The notes below the pieces were generated by a model. The model was given only the letters and a program-made list of their open reading frames with translations, was not told the DNA's origin and searched no databases. The position numbers were made by a program, and so were the translations under genes. From Elysia marginata (Eukaryota > Mollusca > Gastropoda > Plakobranchidae): a stretch of 37,747 bases of DNA. Each line of letters begins with the position of its first letter. Position 1 is the first letter of the stretch. The DNA is taken from NCBI GenBank assembly GCA_019649035.1, contig BMAT01012505.1, forward strand, positions 43,537-81,283. The letters run 5' to 3'. Below are positions 11,490 through 21,734 of the stretch, piece after piece.

Positions 11490-13095
11490 CTGCTTACGGT
11501 GAAGTGCCGGGATTCCGTTACGGTAGCCAAGGCTGCGACCTATGTAAACGGGCCAAACTATCGAGGGTAAACAAAATTGTAAGTTTTTTCAATAAAATGC
11601 CCGAATTTTTGTTAGTTTTTGTTTCTGGTCATCAAGGCCACCAATACCAAGTCACTTGATGTGTGGGCAGGCCACTTTCCTTTTGTTTGACAATTAAATT
11701 CGAATAAGTCGGTCCATAAGCACAAAATGCATTTAGGGTTCTGCCATCGCGGCCTATAGTGGGGGCCAAACTATCCAAATGTAATCCAGTTATTTTTACA
11801 AAATTGGGAATCTGACCCATCGTATTATGTGTTTTAAAGAGAGTTAGAACAAGTGCTCACTGGAAGCAAAGAGAATTGAATAGCGGGCTCTCCAAACTCT
11901 TTGCTGGAAGACATTTAATATGTTACGGGTCGACCGTTGCACGCCAGAGTTAAACATAGGGGGGGGGGGAGCTTACGTTCGACGATTTGGCCCGTCTGTG
12001 TAGGTCTTGGCTGGGTTTAACCCGAGAACGCGGGAGTATAGGTCTTGAATGGGCCAACCACTTGACGAAAATGAGTTCTTAATTCTACTTTGCGCTAAAA
12101 GTTCTAAAAACCCAAATGCGTTAGACCAATAAAATATTCGTAGGCCGGTTTGTTTATTTGCTTGTTTGGGCGACAGGGCCTTCTTAGTTTGGTGGTCTCG
12201 GCCTGGACTGAAGGCGAACGTATCAGATACAAGCAGCGCGACCTTTACAGGGGACCAAACCATCCAAAAGTAAACAAGTACATGTAATTTTAAAAGAGGC
12301 AAATTGACCTACCGTATTAACATTTTTAATGTGATTTAGAACACAACATTGATGCTAACAGGAAAAAAGTGAATGTGATAAGGGCCGGCCACCGCTATAG
12401 GTGGCGCTGAACACAAGCCAATTCACTCAGACCTAGGCCGCATTCGAGTACGATGTCCTAGACTCAGACATAAACAAACCTCCGTATAATTATTGGGGCG
12501 CCCTCGATCTCGTCACGTTTTTACCTGACATGATCGCGCGCAATTTTTGTTACCTCGATCTCGTCGCGTTGTTACTTTCTTTGAAATGCTTAAAATCAGG
12601 GTACAAGCGATTACTTTAATTCTTGAGAGTATTCGTTTCACGGCGGTTCTTATCATATATTCACCATTTCCCTTCTGCGTCATAGGCTTAGGACTAGGAC
12701 ACATATAATGCATATTTCGATTTGTACTTCATACGAGACCGCATTAGAAATGATGGTTTAATGGTGGCTTGGCTAAAAATATTAACAGATATAAACAAAG
12801 TTAAATGTCGAATGACACTTAACACAATTTACATAACCAGATTTTCTTCGTAGCCCACATTTAATATTGTGTACATCAATTCTCAATAACTGGACATCAG
12901 TACCTTACAAGTAATCGAATTTCCGTGCCAGTCAACTTTACTTCAATTGCTTAGGCCAGCAGTGACAAGATCCAACAACCAAACATAGGGACTGTGGCAT
13001 GCATCCACGTCTTCGGTGGTTTGGCCTGGAAACCGGGCCGTCAAAAGACGGGCCAAATCCCCGCAAGCAAGTACATGTTAAAATGCCTGATGTTC
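11490..13095 (+). repeat. cluster of diverged copies of one dispersed repeat (family D)
   Basis: At least four same-orientation copies share the core GGGCCAAACTATC or a close variant: near 11550, 11765, 12242 (GGGACCAAACCATCC) and 13054 (CGGGCCAAATCC). Copies 2 and 3 also align downstream (GACC(C/T)A(T/C)CGTATTA, then TTAGAACA). Copies 3 and 4 align upstream around a GGT..TTTGG.CTGG block. Spacing is irregular, so this is not a simple satellite. It looks like an old element that inserted or duplicated repeatedly in about 1.6 kb. I see no open frame or clear terminal inverted repeats, so I cannot assign a class. Confidence 0.5.
12502..12603 (+). repeat. 51-bp tandem duplication
   Basis: A 22-base block beginning CCTCGATCTCGTC occurs at 12502 and again at 12553 with few changes, giving a 51-bp period and about one and a half to two copies. 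Confidence 0.7.
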
Positions 13096-13109
13096 GTGAG
13101 AAATGAGAT

Positions 13110-16100
13110 TTCAAAAAGAGTATCGTAACTTTTCTGGATTTAATCCCAGTGAGATTCAACGTGTGCTAACATCTATTTGGGAAACTATTTTAAGGGCAAT
13201 ACAATTAGGAACATCAAATGGGATAACCCATGCCTCTCGAAAACTGTTTTTTTTTAATATACACTATAGATTTATGTTTAAGATTAACTTTCTATTTTCC
13301 TCCATTATTTTTTGTTTTGTTCTGTTTCTATTTAAATCGTTTTAAAAATTAAAAAATACATCTTAACAAAGACCCTTATGTATAATTATTACAATACACA
13401 CAATAGTGTTTTCGGTTATATCTGAGAGAGAATGGGTCTATTCTTGTTTTACTTCTAACATCATTCTCTACATGGAATTTTGATTAGGTCGCATTATGAT
13501 TTTTTCTTTGCTTAAAGTAACTATTGAACTGAAGTAATGAAAACATTGGTCATAGTTTTAATGTTTGGTTGTTGCTGCAGCCTACACATGGACCAACACC
13601 GCCTCTTCATAGACCCATAAAAATAATCGGAACGAGATGAAAATGTAGAGGGAAAATAATTACAATAGATACCATAAGTGCAACCGTTATGGATATAATA
13701 CTATTATCATGTTGATATTCTCAGTCAACTACAGCCAGTTCACGTTTGATTGGCATTAGTTTCCAAAGGCCGCCGTAATAAACAAGTAAGAAGCCCGAAT
13801 TATACACCAACGAATGTAGGAGTCCTCTATTGATCTATGTCATCAGCAGCGTTTCTTTATTGGTCATGTAAGCTCATCATAAATCCGTTAAATAGACACA
13901 GTCCTCGGCATACTTCTCCAGTACCAACTTGCAATAAGACCACAGATTAGTGATATGGGTAAGTTATGATGAATATTTTGGAAAATAAACCTATGCAAAG
14001 CAAAGTGTATATCACTACTTACCGTTTTGGTTTGCGGGCGTTTCAATGCTAGATCCGATACGTGTGCTCTGTGCTTTCAATTGCATATACCGGTGCTCAA
14101 TGTGAAAACGATATACATGTATTATGAAAAAAAAAAACTCTTCCCGTGATACCGATATGTTATCTCATCTATACTTGACACACAAACGAGGCTTCAAAAA
14201 CCAATGATGGCGAGGAGTTTTTAATCCAATTGAATTAACATGGACACTGAGTGTGTGGGTTTCACCCAATACATTGTCCCAACGGTGGGTGTTGCGGGGT
14301 TTAGGTCTAGATCGACATCTATAATAGTGTAATCTTGTCAAAGTCCAAATCACACCCCGCGCGAAACACCAGAGAGAGAGAGATGGAGAGAGATTAATAT
14401 CTGTACGATCATGTGGTCAGCTATTGTAGCAGTCAATTTTCTGATTGTGTGCATGTGGCCGGTTAATAGCGAAGCGTGTATTGGTAATCGTACCGGCTAC
14501 TGAAGGGAAAAATATACATGTTATTCATCATATACCTACACTAGGTTAATTTTTAAGACGTTGATAGAGGGTCACTATCCAATGGTGCTGTCGCGGGTAT
14601 TATTTCAATATCTGGCTGTAATCGGCGGGTTGTCTGTTTTGAAACGGTGGTAATGGGTTCTATTTGAAACTAGCTGAGAGTAGTTGAAGTAGCACTAAAA
14701 AATCACCCCAACGTTTATGGTTAGTCTTCCTTGACTTCGTATATAAATAGTACGTGGTCAACTTGGAGCACCATCTACTCATGCTGCGGCTAGAAACGAG
14801 TTGTTAAAATCACACGCTTTCTATCTATGAAACTGTCTATCAAATTGTTTCTACAACCTCAATGATCTATACTTCTCTCTCTTTATCTATTTTTCTATGG
14901 CCATCCCATACCCTAAATACACACATGTGTGTTTGCCTTCTGCCTACTGCGGACAAGTTGCTTATTCTTGTTCAGTTCTAATAATAAAAAAATTTGTGAT
15001 GTTTTTGACGTTTTACTATTTTCAGCGCAAAAATAATCTCGTAAAATGTCCGAAAAGCTTTGCATTTCTATAAAATAAAAAAAAGACTGCCTTAAACCCG
15101 TCTCCGCTCTACACGATCCATTCCACTATTATTTATCAATATAACAAAGAAAAGATAAAACCCTATCTAGCAACTAAAGGAAAGCGGACCAAGAGTAACG
15201 AAGCAAAACAAAGTCGTTTTTTTAAACTGAATTTGAAAGAATTAAAACGCTTTAAGGCCTACAGCTTCTCAGAAACGCAAAGGGTGACAGGACGAGTAAT
15301 TTCCGAAATATCTCAAGTTTTGTTTTTATCTAGCGTCACCACATATAATCAGCATAGCGCTATATATGGCCGGGTATATCAGTCACGCGTACATTGGGTG
15401 ATGGGTCGAGATGTTGTTACGAGAATCACTTTCCAAGTGGTTCAGATCGGCCGTTGCCCCACTTCAGAAAAATGAACTGCCGTTAAAAATCTTGAAAACT
15501 GATATTAAGGAAAATATGTGAGCGGTATGGAGAGGGGGGATAACAGAACATAGATCAATGAGTCAAGTGCATAGAATATATGTATGTGTGTGTGTGTGGA
15601 TAGGAGTGTGAACCAAGAAATAAATTGCAAAGGGAATAGTAGGTAATACATGACCATGCGCTTGCTAAACACATCTGTTGTTTAATTCAGGTAATATTTG
15701 CCCTAAAAAATGTTAAGATGGGAACAGCTAAACGAAGAGGAAACTGCCAACCTAAGGTTGAAAGTTTCTAATGAACCTTTATAGCAGTTGTGGCAAGTTT
15801 TATCGCGATTATTTCATCTTCATCACAGCTGACAAAACTCGTTGATACCAGATTAAAAAGAAGCGAAACATTCTGTCCTAAATTTGTGTACCATTCGCAC
15901 AACATAACTCAATTTGTGCTGACACTCAAACTGATGGAATTTACATTTTCTATCGAAGGATAAAATTTTTACTAAAAACGTTTCTGGTGTTTACTGAAAT
16001 CCATTACATTTTCAGCAATTTTCAACCATAAAATCATTGAACTAAAGGTTGAAAATAATATATTCTATTACTAATTACAGGACTGTTGTTGATTTCTTTG

Positions 16101-18760
16101 AATCTTTTATGTAATATGAAACCTTTACTTTCACTACTTTTCGTTCTCAAACAAAGGAGCTTCACTGATCATCAAACATCCAAATGTTCCAAAACATTTT
16201 TAAAGTTTTCCCTTTCTTTAAGGGCTTTTAGGAGGCTCTCAAACATTGCATGTAATTCCAAATCTCGAAATGTCGCAAGTCTGTAATAATAAATGCAGGC
16301 CCACAAAATGATAAATATTTGCCACCAGTGTACAGGCTAATATGCGAGATGTGGTTACAAATAAAAATTCCTACAGAAACTCCTAATTTCTATAACGTAT
16401 ATTCAAAGGGCTGATCCATTTGCACAAATTAACATGTGATTGCAGTTTCTGTTGAGTCATAATTATAAAAAATAACTCTATAAGATAGTAGATCGATTGA
16501 ACAGTCATATTATCAATTATCGAGACTAGCTACAGATTAGAAGGAGCAGAATCAACTTTATATTTATAATGAGTGTTTGCCGAACATATAAAATCCCTGG
16601 CTTCAGTAGTTTTGAGCCATTATTTCAGTATTTTTCAAAGCTTTTCAGTACCCACAACAAGAAAATGGACAAAACAAAAAAAAACAGTAAGAAATATTCA
16701 TGGCACGCCTTTACCAGGAAGTTCTTGGTGTTTGAATTGTCTTGAGTTTCAATTAGGTGTTCTTAAAAAATTATGGAGTTTGTCCTCAAGACATTAAATG
16801 ATACTTTGAAAAAAATGACTCGGTACATATTGAATGTGACCTTTTCCTTAGATATTTGTTTCTTAACAATTCATAGCTAATAAGTATTTTAGGTTTGAAA
16901 TGAATACCCCTGGTATTTAGGTGGTGATTATGGAACTAAAGTACTGAAATCAGCACTGGTTGGCAGCCATGAGTACAGTTTTGATTTCCTCGCATTTTTT
17001 TCCATTAGGAACTAGAGTAAGTCAAACTTGAAAATTTTGGTACAGACTGAAAGTTGAGGTAAAAATAATAGACTACAATGAGTAGAAATAATAGACTATT
17101 ATTTCTGGTAAAAATTATTTAGGCATGAGATACCCTCAGATAGTGTCAGGCAATGCCATTCGATCTCTAAGTTCATATCGCGGGTCCACCCATTGATCAC
17201 AGCAAGCGTAAAACCATCCAAGGACATACTTTCCGAATGATAAGTTATGCAAATTCATCTGGGGTCGAAGGTTAAGTGCTATTCTCTACAACCAGGTCTC
17301 CCACCCAATGATGTGGTAATCAGTTGTTATCTGTACATTGCGGTCCAATTATCGGAAAATCATGCGGTATCGATAAACATAAGTTTATGAGGTTTATCAA
17401 ACTTTTGGACTTCTCTTAGGCCCAGCCCAATGAACCGTAAACAACTGGAAGAGAAAAGCCCCCAAAATCTTGATCTTTTTTTTTTTTGTTTTGTTTCCAT
17501 TGTGCTTATTGGTGCAAGGAGAAAACAAGAATTTGACTTTTAGTAAACTGTGCATCGGAGTAAAAAAGGTTATGAGCATAAACAAATAAACAAACCTTTT
17601 GAAAATGTGTTTCTCGAGCTTAAATATTCACTGGAATATAATTGTAAAAAGGCCCTAAGAAAAAACAAACAAAAAAGCCTATAGAAGGTCATTTGGGCGG
17701 CAAGCAAAGCTAAAAGGCCGTGAAGCATACTATTGAGAAGTATGGTTATAATTTGTGCCATAATTTTGGCGGGCGAACGAGAAGAAGTCTCATGGCTTTG
17801 TTGAGATGTAATATCGGAAACAATCTAATTTCGGAACAGAGTTCAGGTCAATATGTTAATGAAGTATACTTTAAGACATATGAGGCCTTTCATGGCAAAT
17901 CTTGCAACAAGTCACCCAGACTCATTTTAAAATAAAGCCTTTCGCTTCAAAGCAAAATGGCTCGGGATATTAAAAAGCCAGAGCCACAATTTCTCCACGT
18001 CTTCAAAGCACCGAAACAACTTTCCCCGAGTGGACAACTACTCAATATGTGAAAATTCTGACTTTTGCCTGGTTTAAACTATTCGCCTCACATATATACA
18101 TGATTTTTTTTCGGGACGACGAAGTATGATTCGGCTACTTTTTTAAACCACAACTATGTTAGTACAGGTGGCATGATAGGGACAGTGGTTTTACTACCTA
18201 ATCGATGTGATAAATTCAATACTTCCAAGCCAAACCAGAGTTTCTGACGACCGCAGGTGGGGATTTTTGTTATTTCAAACTGGAAAGGTTTCCCTTTACA
18301 ACGATGACTAGTTTGCTAGTGATGTTTCAATCAACTGCCTTCTCACAACAATTGAGACCATAATGGCTGTTTCCATTTGAACACAGTCTTCCACTACCGC
18401 CTCACGGATATCTTTCTCGGGACAGGGGTGATTTTAAAGTCATCGCACATGACTGTTGTATAGATTTAACTTGCAGTAAGTAAACCCATGACCTGTTAGA
18501 TACTTGTAGTGTTGGCAGATAACGACCAGGCACGTAATGAGTTACAGTATCTTTAACAGTCTATGGGTGAGATAAGTCCGTGGGTAGATAGGCATACATC
18601 TTCACCTACAAGAACGTGTCGGTCTTACATGGTACACACACACAACTAGGTAACAGTCCACCAGGGAGATAAACCGCTAGGTGAAGAAGGTAGGTAGGTG
18701 GGTACAGAGGCATTATTATATCTAGACCTGGATTACACTGGGACACACACGCACTTAACT
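13110..18760. other. anonymous non-coding DNA
   Basis: About 5.6 kb without a recognisable gene or element. It contains short simple tracts (AG at 14371-14392, GT at 15581-15598, a T-run near 17479) and a perfect 10-bp inverted repeat with a 3-base spacer at 17084-17106 (AGAAATAATA / TATTATTTCT). Short open frames are random-looking and none shows a domain, signal peptide or consistent codon bias. Confidence 0.5.
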
Positions 18761-18810
18761 GGTAATGTGTGAGATAAAGATATTACAAATGAAGACCTTT
18801 GATGATGATG

Positions 18811-18828
18811 ATACTAATAATAATAATG

Positions 18829-18898
<70 letters not shown>

Positions 18899-18904
18899 TA
18901 ATAG
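18811..18904 (+). repeat. (AAT)n microsatellite at the 5' junction of a LINE
   Basis: A nearly perfect AAT/ATA tract of about 90 bp lies directly before the truncated 5' end of the RTE-like LINE. A second AAT/AAC-rich tract follows the LINE's 3' end. Frames through it give poly-Asn and poly-Ile and are not genes. Confidence 0.95.
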
Positions 18905-18920
18905 TATTTATAATAAGAAT

Positions 18921-19365
18921 AAACGACCCGTTTACATCTGCTTTATTGATTACAGCAAAGCGTTTGCCTGTGTTGACCATGATACAATGTGGAATAAAAT
19001 GTTAAAAATGGGAATACCTAATCATTTGGTGACGCTTATACGGAGTTTATATCATATATGTCGATTTAGAAGCCCAAGTAAGAACAGAATATGGAAATAC
19101 AGACAGTTTTGCCATCGGTAAAGGTGTGCGACAAAGATGCATTCTCTCCCCTTATCTGTTCAGCCTGTACATCATGCGCGAAGCGAAATTAGATGAAGTT
19201 GAAACAGGAATTAAAATTGGCGGCAATCTCATAAACAAATTACGTTATGCCGACGACACCACATTACAAGTCGAAACTAAAGAAGGTCTACCAAAAATCC
19301 TTTAAAATGTTAAGGATTCTAGTGTAAAACATGGACTATATCTCAATTTAAAGAAAAAATATATC
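18921..19365 (+). pseudogene. reverse transcriptase catalytic core, broken (RTE-like LINE)
   Basis: The frame starting near 18921 gives VYICFIDYSKAF (FIDYSKAF at 18942-18965) followed by a VDH motif and MGIPNHLVTLIRSLY. A frameshift near 19055-19065 moves the homology to another frame, which continues through VRTEYGNTDSFAIGKGVRQ (19123-19137). The residue after the GVRQ motif is Arg where the family has Gly. Then come LSPYLF and the catalytic YADD (19246-19257). About three residues are missing after LSPYLFSLY compared with relatives, and an in-frame TAA lies at 19303-19305. The enzyme would copy its own RNA into nicked target DNA in the nucleus. This copy cannot be translated as one protein. 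Confidence 0.85.
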
Positions 19366-20020
19366 ATGGCAACCGAGGAGATTTCTGAATTTAATATTGA
19401 CATTGAGAAAGTAGAAATCGTAAATGATTTCATTAGCCTTGGTTCAAAAATTCAGAATACTGGAACATGTGATGGAGAGATAGTACGCCGCCTAGCCTTA
19501 GGACGAGCAGCGATGAGTGGACTGACAAAAATATGGAGAAGCAAAGACATTGAAACAAAAACCAAAATTCGAATTGAGAATGCACTCGTGTTCGCTGTGA
19601 CCATGTATGGGTGTGAATCATGGACAATGAGACATTCTGAAAGGAAGAAGATCGATAGTTTTGAACTGTGGTGTTGGAGAAGACTACTACGTATACCATG
19701 GACAGCAAAACGAACAAATGTTTCAATTTTGGAAGAGATAAAACCTGCTCAATCTTTAGAATCTCTAATTGTGAAACAAAAACTCGTATTTTGGCCACAT
19801 TATGAGAAAACAAAGCAGTCTCGCAAAATCAATTATGCTTGGGATGGGAGAAGGTGGAAGAAGACGAGGACGATCGTGCATGCGATGGAAAGATGACATC
19901 AAGACAGTGATGAGACTTGCATTCTCAGAACTGGTCAGGGCTGTGGAGAACCGTGACTGTTGGAGGCAGCTGATCACGACAATCACCAGAAGTCGGCCAC
20001 GGCTTGATGGGACAGGGTGA
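19366..20020 (+). pseudogene. C-terminal domain of RTE-like reverse transcriptase, broken
   Basis: This continues the YADD frame. An ATG at 19366 allows a 176-codon open stretch containing EIVRRLALGRAAMSGL, YGCESWT and FELWCWRRLLRIPWTAKR, the conserved thumb/C-terminal block of BovB-like RTs. Around 19790 a one-base shift breaks the frame: the relatives' FGHIMRK is found in the neighbouring frame, which then runs to the natural stop at 20018-20020 (…RPRLDGTG). Conservation of both halves shows that the shift is recent relative to the insertion. It is most likely a dead copy, although nothing here dates it precisely. Confidence 0.85.
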
Positions 20021-20140
20021 CCAGGTGATATTAAGAATAATAATAAATAACCGTAATAATAATAGAAATAACTATAATAACTATAACAATAACAAAAACA
20101 ACAACAACAACAACAACGACAAAAATAATAATAATAATAA
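20021..20140 (+). repeat. LINE 3' tail: AAT/AAC-rich simple repeat
   Basis: After the LINE stop codon comes a short unique stretch, then AATAATAAT-, CAATAAC- and CAACAACAA-type units to about 20140. RTE-clade LINEs characteristically end in short tandem repeats instead of poly(A), so I read this as the element's own tail that has expanded and degenerated. Confidence 0.8.
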
Positions 20141-20189
20141 TGTCAATATGTTTCAAATGAAAACACATTGGACTTGCAAGCTCTTCTCC

Positions 20190-20260
20190 TTTTCGTAAAA
20201 GCTCTAAGCGCTTTACATATATGTTTTGCCCTCACACACACACACACATCATTTAACTCT
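20190..20260. repeat. short interspersed-repeat fragment plus (CA)n
   Basis: AAGCTCTAAGCGCTTTACAT resembles the left end of the family E repeat at 30.63 kb (TTCTAATCGCTTTACATG). A seven- to eight-unit CA tract follows at 20232-20247. Confidence 0.35.
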
Positions 20261-20374
20261 TCGGCACACACAAATTAATGACTAAATAGGATAGACACGT
20301 GATCAGTTAAATGAACGATCTAGAAATGTCTAAATGGACGAGGTAATATTGTGATATAATTTGCCGAGTATACA

Positions 20375-20692
20375 AAATTGTTGGCTGGTTGTTTTTTTTT
20401 TAATTTTAACGTCCCAGTCAACTTCGAGGTTCTATCAGAGACGGAGCTTGGGACGATTGAAAGCATGCTGCTGCACTGTGGTGTAAGGAGCGATTCCGTA
20501 CCGGTACACCACACCCAGTCACAATTTCCTGACACCGGGCCGACCAGACTTAGCACTAAATCCATAATGTCAGACACTAGGTGTATCAGCTGCTAAAACC
20601 AATTTTAAAGTCCTTGGTTTGACTCGGCCGTGGATCGAACCACGCACCTCTCGATCTCTAAGCGAGTGCCTTACCGCTAGGACACAGAGCCG
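20375..20692 (-). mobile_element. tRNA-derived SINE, family A, copy 1
   Basis: Read on the minus strand, the right end is a tRNA-like head: an acceptor-like GGCTCTG pairing with CCGAGTC, an A-box region (CCTAGCGGTAAGGC), an anticodon-like arm CTCG/CGAG, and a T-arm CGTGG-TTCGATC-CCACG containing the polymerase III B box (complement at 20632-20642). A tRNA-unrelated body of about 210 bp and an A-rich 3' end (T10 on the plus strand) follow. GTATACA at 20368-20374 and 20693-20699 may be the target-site duplication. The body matches the copy at 31437-31728 along its length, which proves an interspersed element and excludes an ordinary tRNA gene. Confidence 0.85.
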
Positions 20693-20916
20693 GTATACAT
20701 ACATGAAATATCACAATAAAAACAAGTTAATAAATAAAAACTATAGTATATGATGTAGGACATGTTAAAAAATATCTTTGCTATAAACTTTAAAATTATT
20801 ACATTGCATTAAAGCTTTTAGCTATAGAGCAACAAAAAAATATATATATAATAACGTTAGATGACGATAACGGTTTGAGTCTTAAAGCTGTAAATCTGAT
20901 GTTTGGGGGGAACCTC

Positions 20917-21293
20917 AAGTTCTGCCAAGCAACCAATATGGTGTATAACGTGAGTTGAATCCCCAGTCCTGCCAAGCAACCAATATGGTGTCTAACATTG
21001 GTTGAATCCCCAGTCCTGCCAAGCAATAAATATGGTGTCTAACATTGGCTGAATCCCCAGTCCTGCCAAGCAACCAATATCGTGTCTAACATAGGCTGAA
21101 TCACCAGTCCTGCCAAGCAATAAATATGGTGTCTAACATTGGCTGAATCCCCAGTCCTGCCAAGCAACCAATATCGTGTATAACGTGGGTTGAACATCCA
21201 GTCCTGCCAAGCAACCAATATGGTGTCTAACATTGGCTGAGTACGCAGTCCTGCCAAGCAACCAATATGGTGTCTAACATTGGCTGAATCCCC
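20917..21293 (+). repeat. 47-bp minisatellite, left block (eight copies)
   Basis: CAGTCCTGCCAAGCAA recurs at 20964, 21011, 21058, 21105, 21152, 21199 and 21246 (exact 47-bp steps), with one more diverged unit starting near 20917. Variant positions include CCAATATGG against TAAATATGG and AACATTGG against AACGTGGG. Because 47 is not a multiple of three, long minus-strand open frames rotate through all phases of the unit; they are repeat artefacts. Each unit contains TTGGC and GCCAA arms 15 bases apart that could fold as a small hairpin. Confidence 0.95.
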
Positions 21294-21572
21294 NNNNNNN
21301 NNNNNNNNNNNNNNNNNNNNNNNNNNNNNNNNNNNNNNNNNNNNNNNNNNNNNNNNNNNNNNNNNNNNNNNNNNNNNNNNNNNNNNNNNNNNNNNNNNNN
21401 NNNNNNNNNNNNNNNNNNNNNNNNNNNNNNNNNNNNNNNNNNNNNNNNNNNNNNNNNNNNNNNNNNNNNNNNNNNNNNNNNNNNNNNNNNNNNNNNNNNN
21501 NNNNNNNNNNNNNNNNNNNNNNNNNNNNNNNNNNNNNNNNNNNNNNNNNNNNNNNNNNNNNNNNNNNNNNNN
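21294..21572. other. assembly gap (279 N) inside the minisatellite
   Basis: A run of 279 undetermined bases. Units on either side are out of phase with each other: 355 bases separate the flanking unit starts at 21246 and 21601, which is 7.55 units. The gap length is therefore an estimate or hides an irregular unit. Confidence 0.98.
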
Positions 21573-21730
21573 ACGTGGTGTCCAACATCGGCTGAATCCC
21601 CAGTCCTGCCAAGCAATAAACGTGGTGTCCAACATTGGCTGAATCCCCAGTCCTGCCAAGCAATAAATGTGGTGTCCAACATTGGCTGAATACCCAGTTC
21701 TGCCAAGCAATAAATGTGGTGTTTAACGTA
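21573..21730 (+). repeat. 47-bp minisatellite, right block
   Basis: The same unit resumes after the gap with starts at 21601, 21648 and 21695 and a partial unit before them. These copies share changes not seen on the left (ACGTGGTGTCC and ATGTGGTGTCC instead of ATATGGTGTCT), so the two sides of the array have diverged as sub-arrays. Confidence 0.95.
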
Positions 21731-21734
21731 AAAG

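Larger units (their letters stand above)
18915..20140 (+). mobile_element. 5'-truncated RTE/BovB-like LINE copy
   Basis: A non-LTR retrotransposon copy keeping the reverse transcriptase palm and the C-terminal domain but no endonuclease. The visible signatures are FIDYSKAF, GVRQ, YADDT, GCESW and FELWCWRRLLRIPW. Their order and wording are those of RTE-clade elements such as BovB (established family knowledge). After the stop at 20018-20020 the 3' UTR is only about 10 bp and then passes into an AAT/AAC-rich tail, as usual for RTE elements. The 5' end starts abruptly beside an AAT tract, as expected from incomplete target-primed reverse transcription. Two frameshifts and one stop make it inactive. 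Confidence 0.85.

Noticed and set aside
18765..19005. Poly-Asn and poly-Ile open frames
   Set aside because: They arise from the (AAT)n tract. Only the part after about 18921 is real (LINE reverse transcriptase).
20620..20692. Functional tRNA gene
   Set aside because: Acceptor and T arms are tRNA-like, but the sequence continues into a body repeated at 31.4-31.7 kb and the anticodon arm is degenerate. It is a SINE head.
20917..21730. CRISPR-like array or NFI binding-site array
   Set aside because: Units are fully tandem with no unique spacers, and the DNA is eukaryotic. The TTGGC and GCCAA arms are 15 bases apart, while NFI sites need a 5-base spacer.
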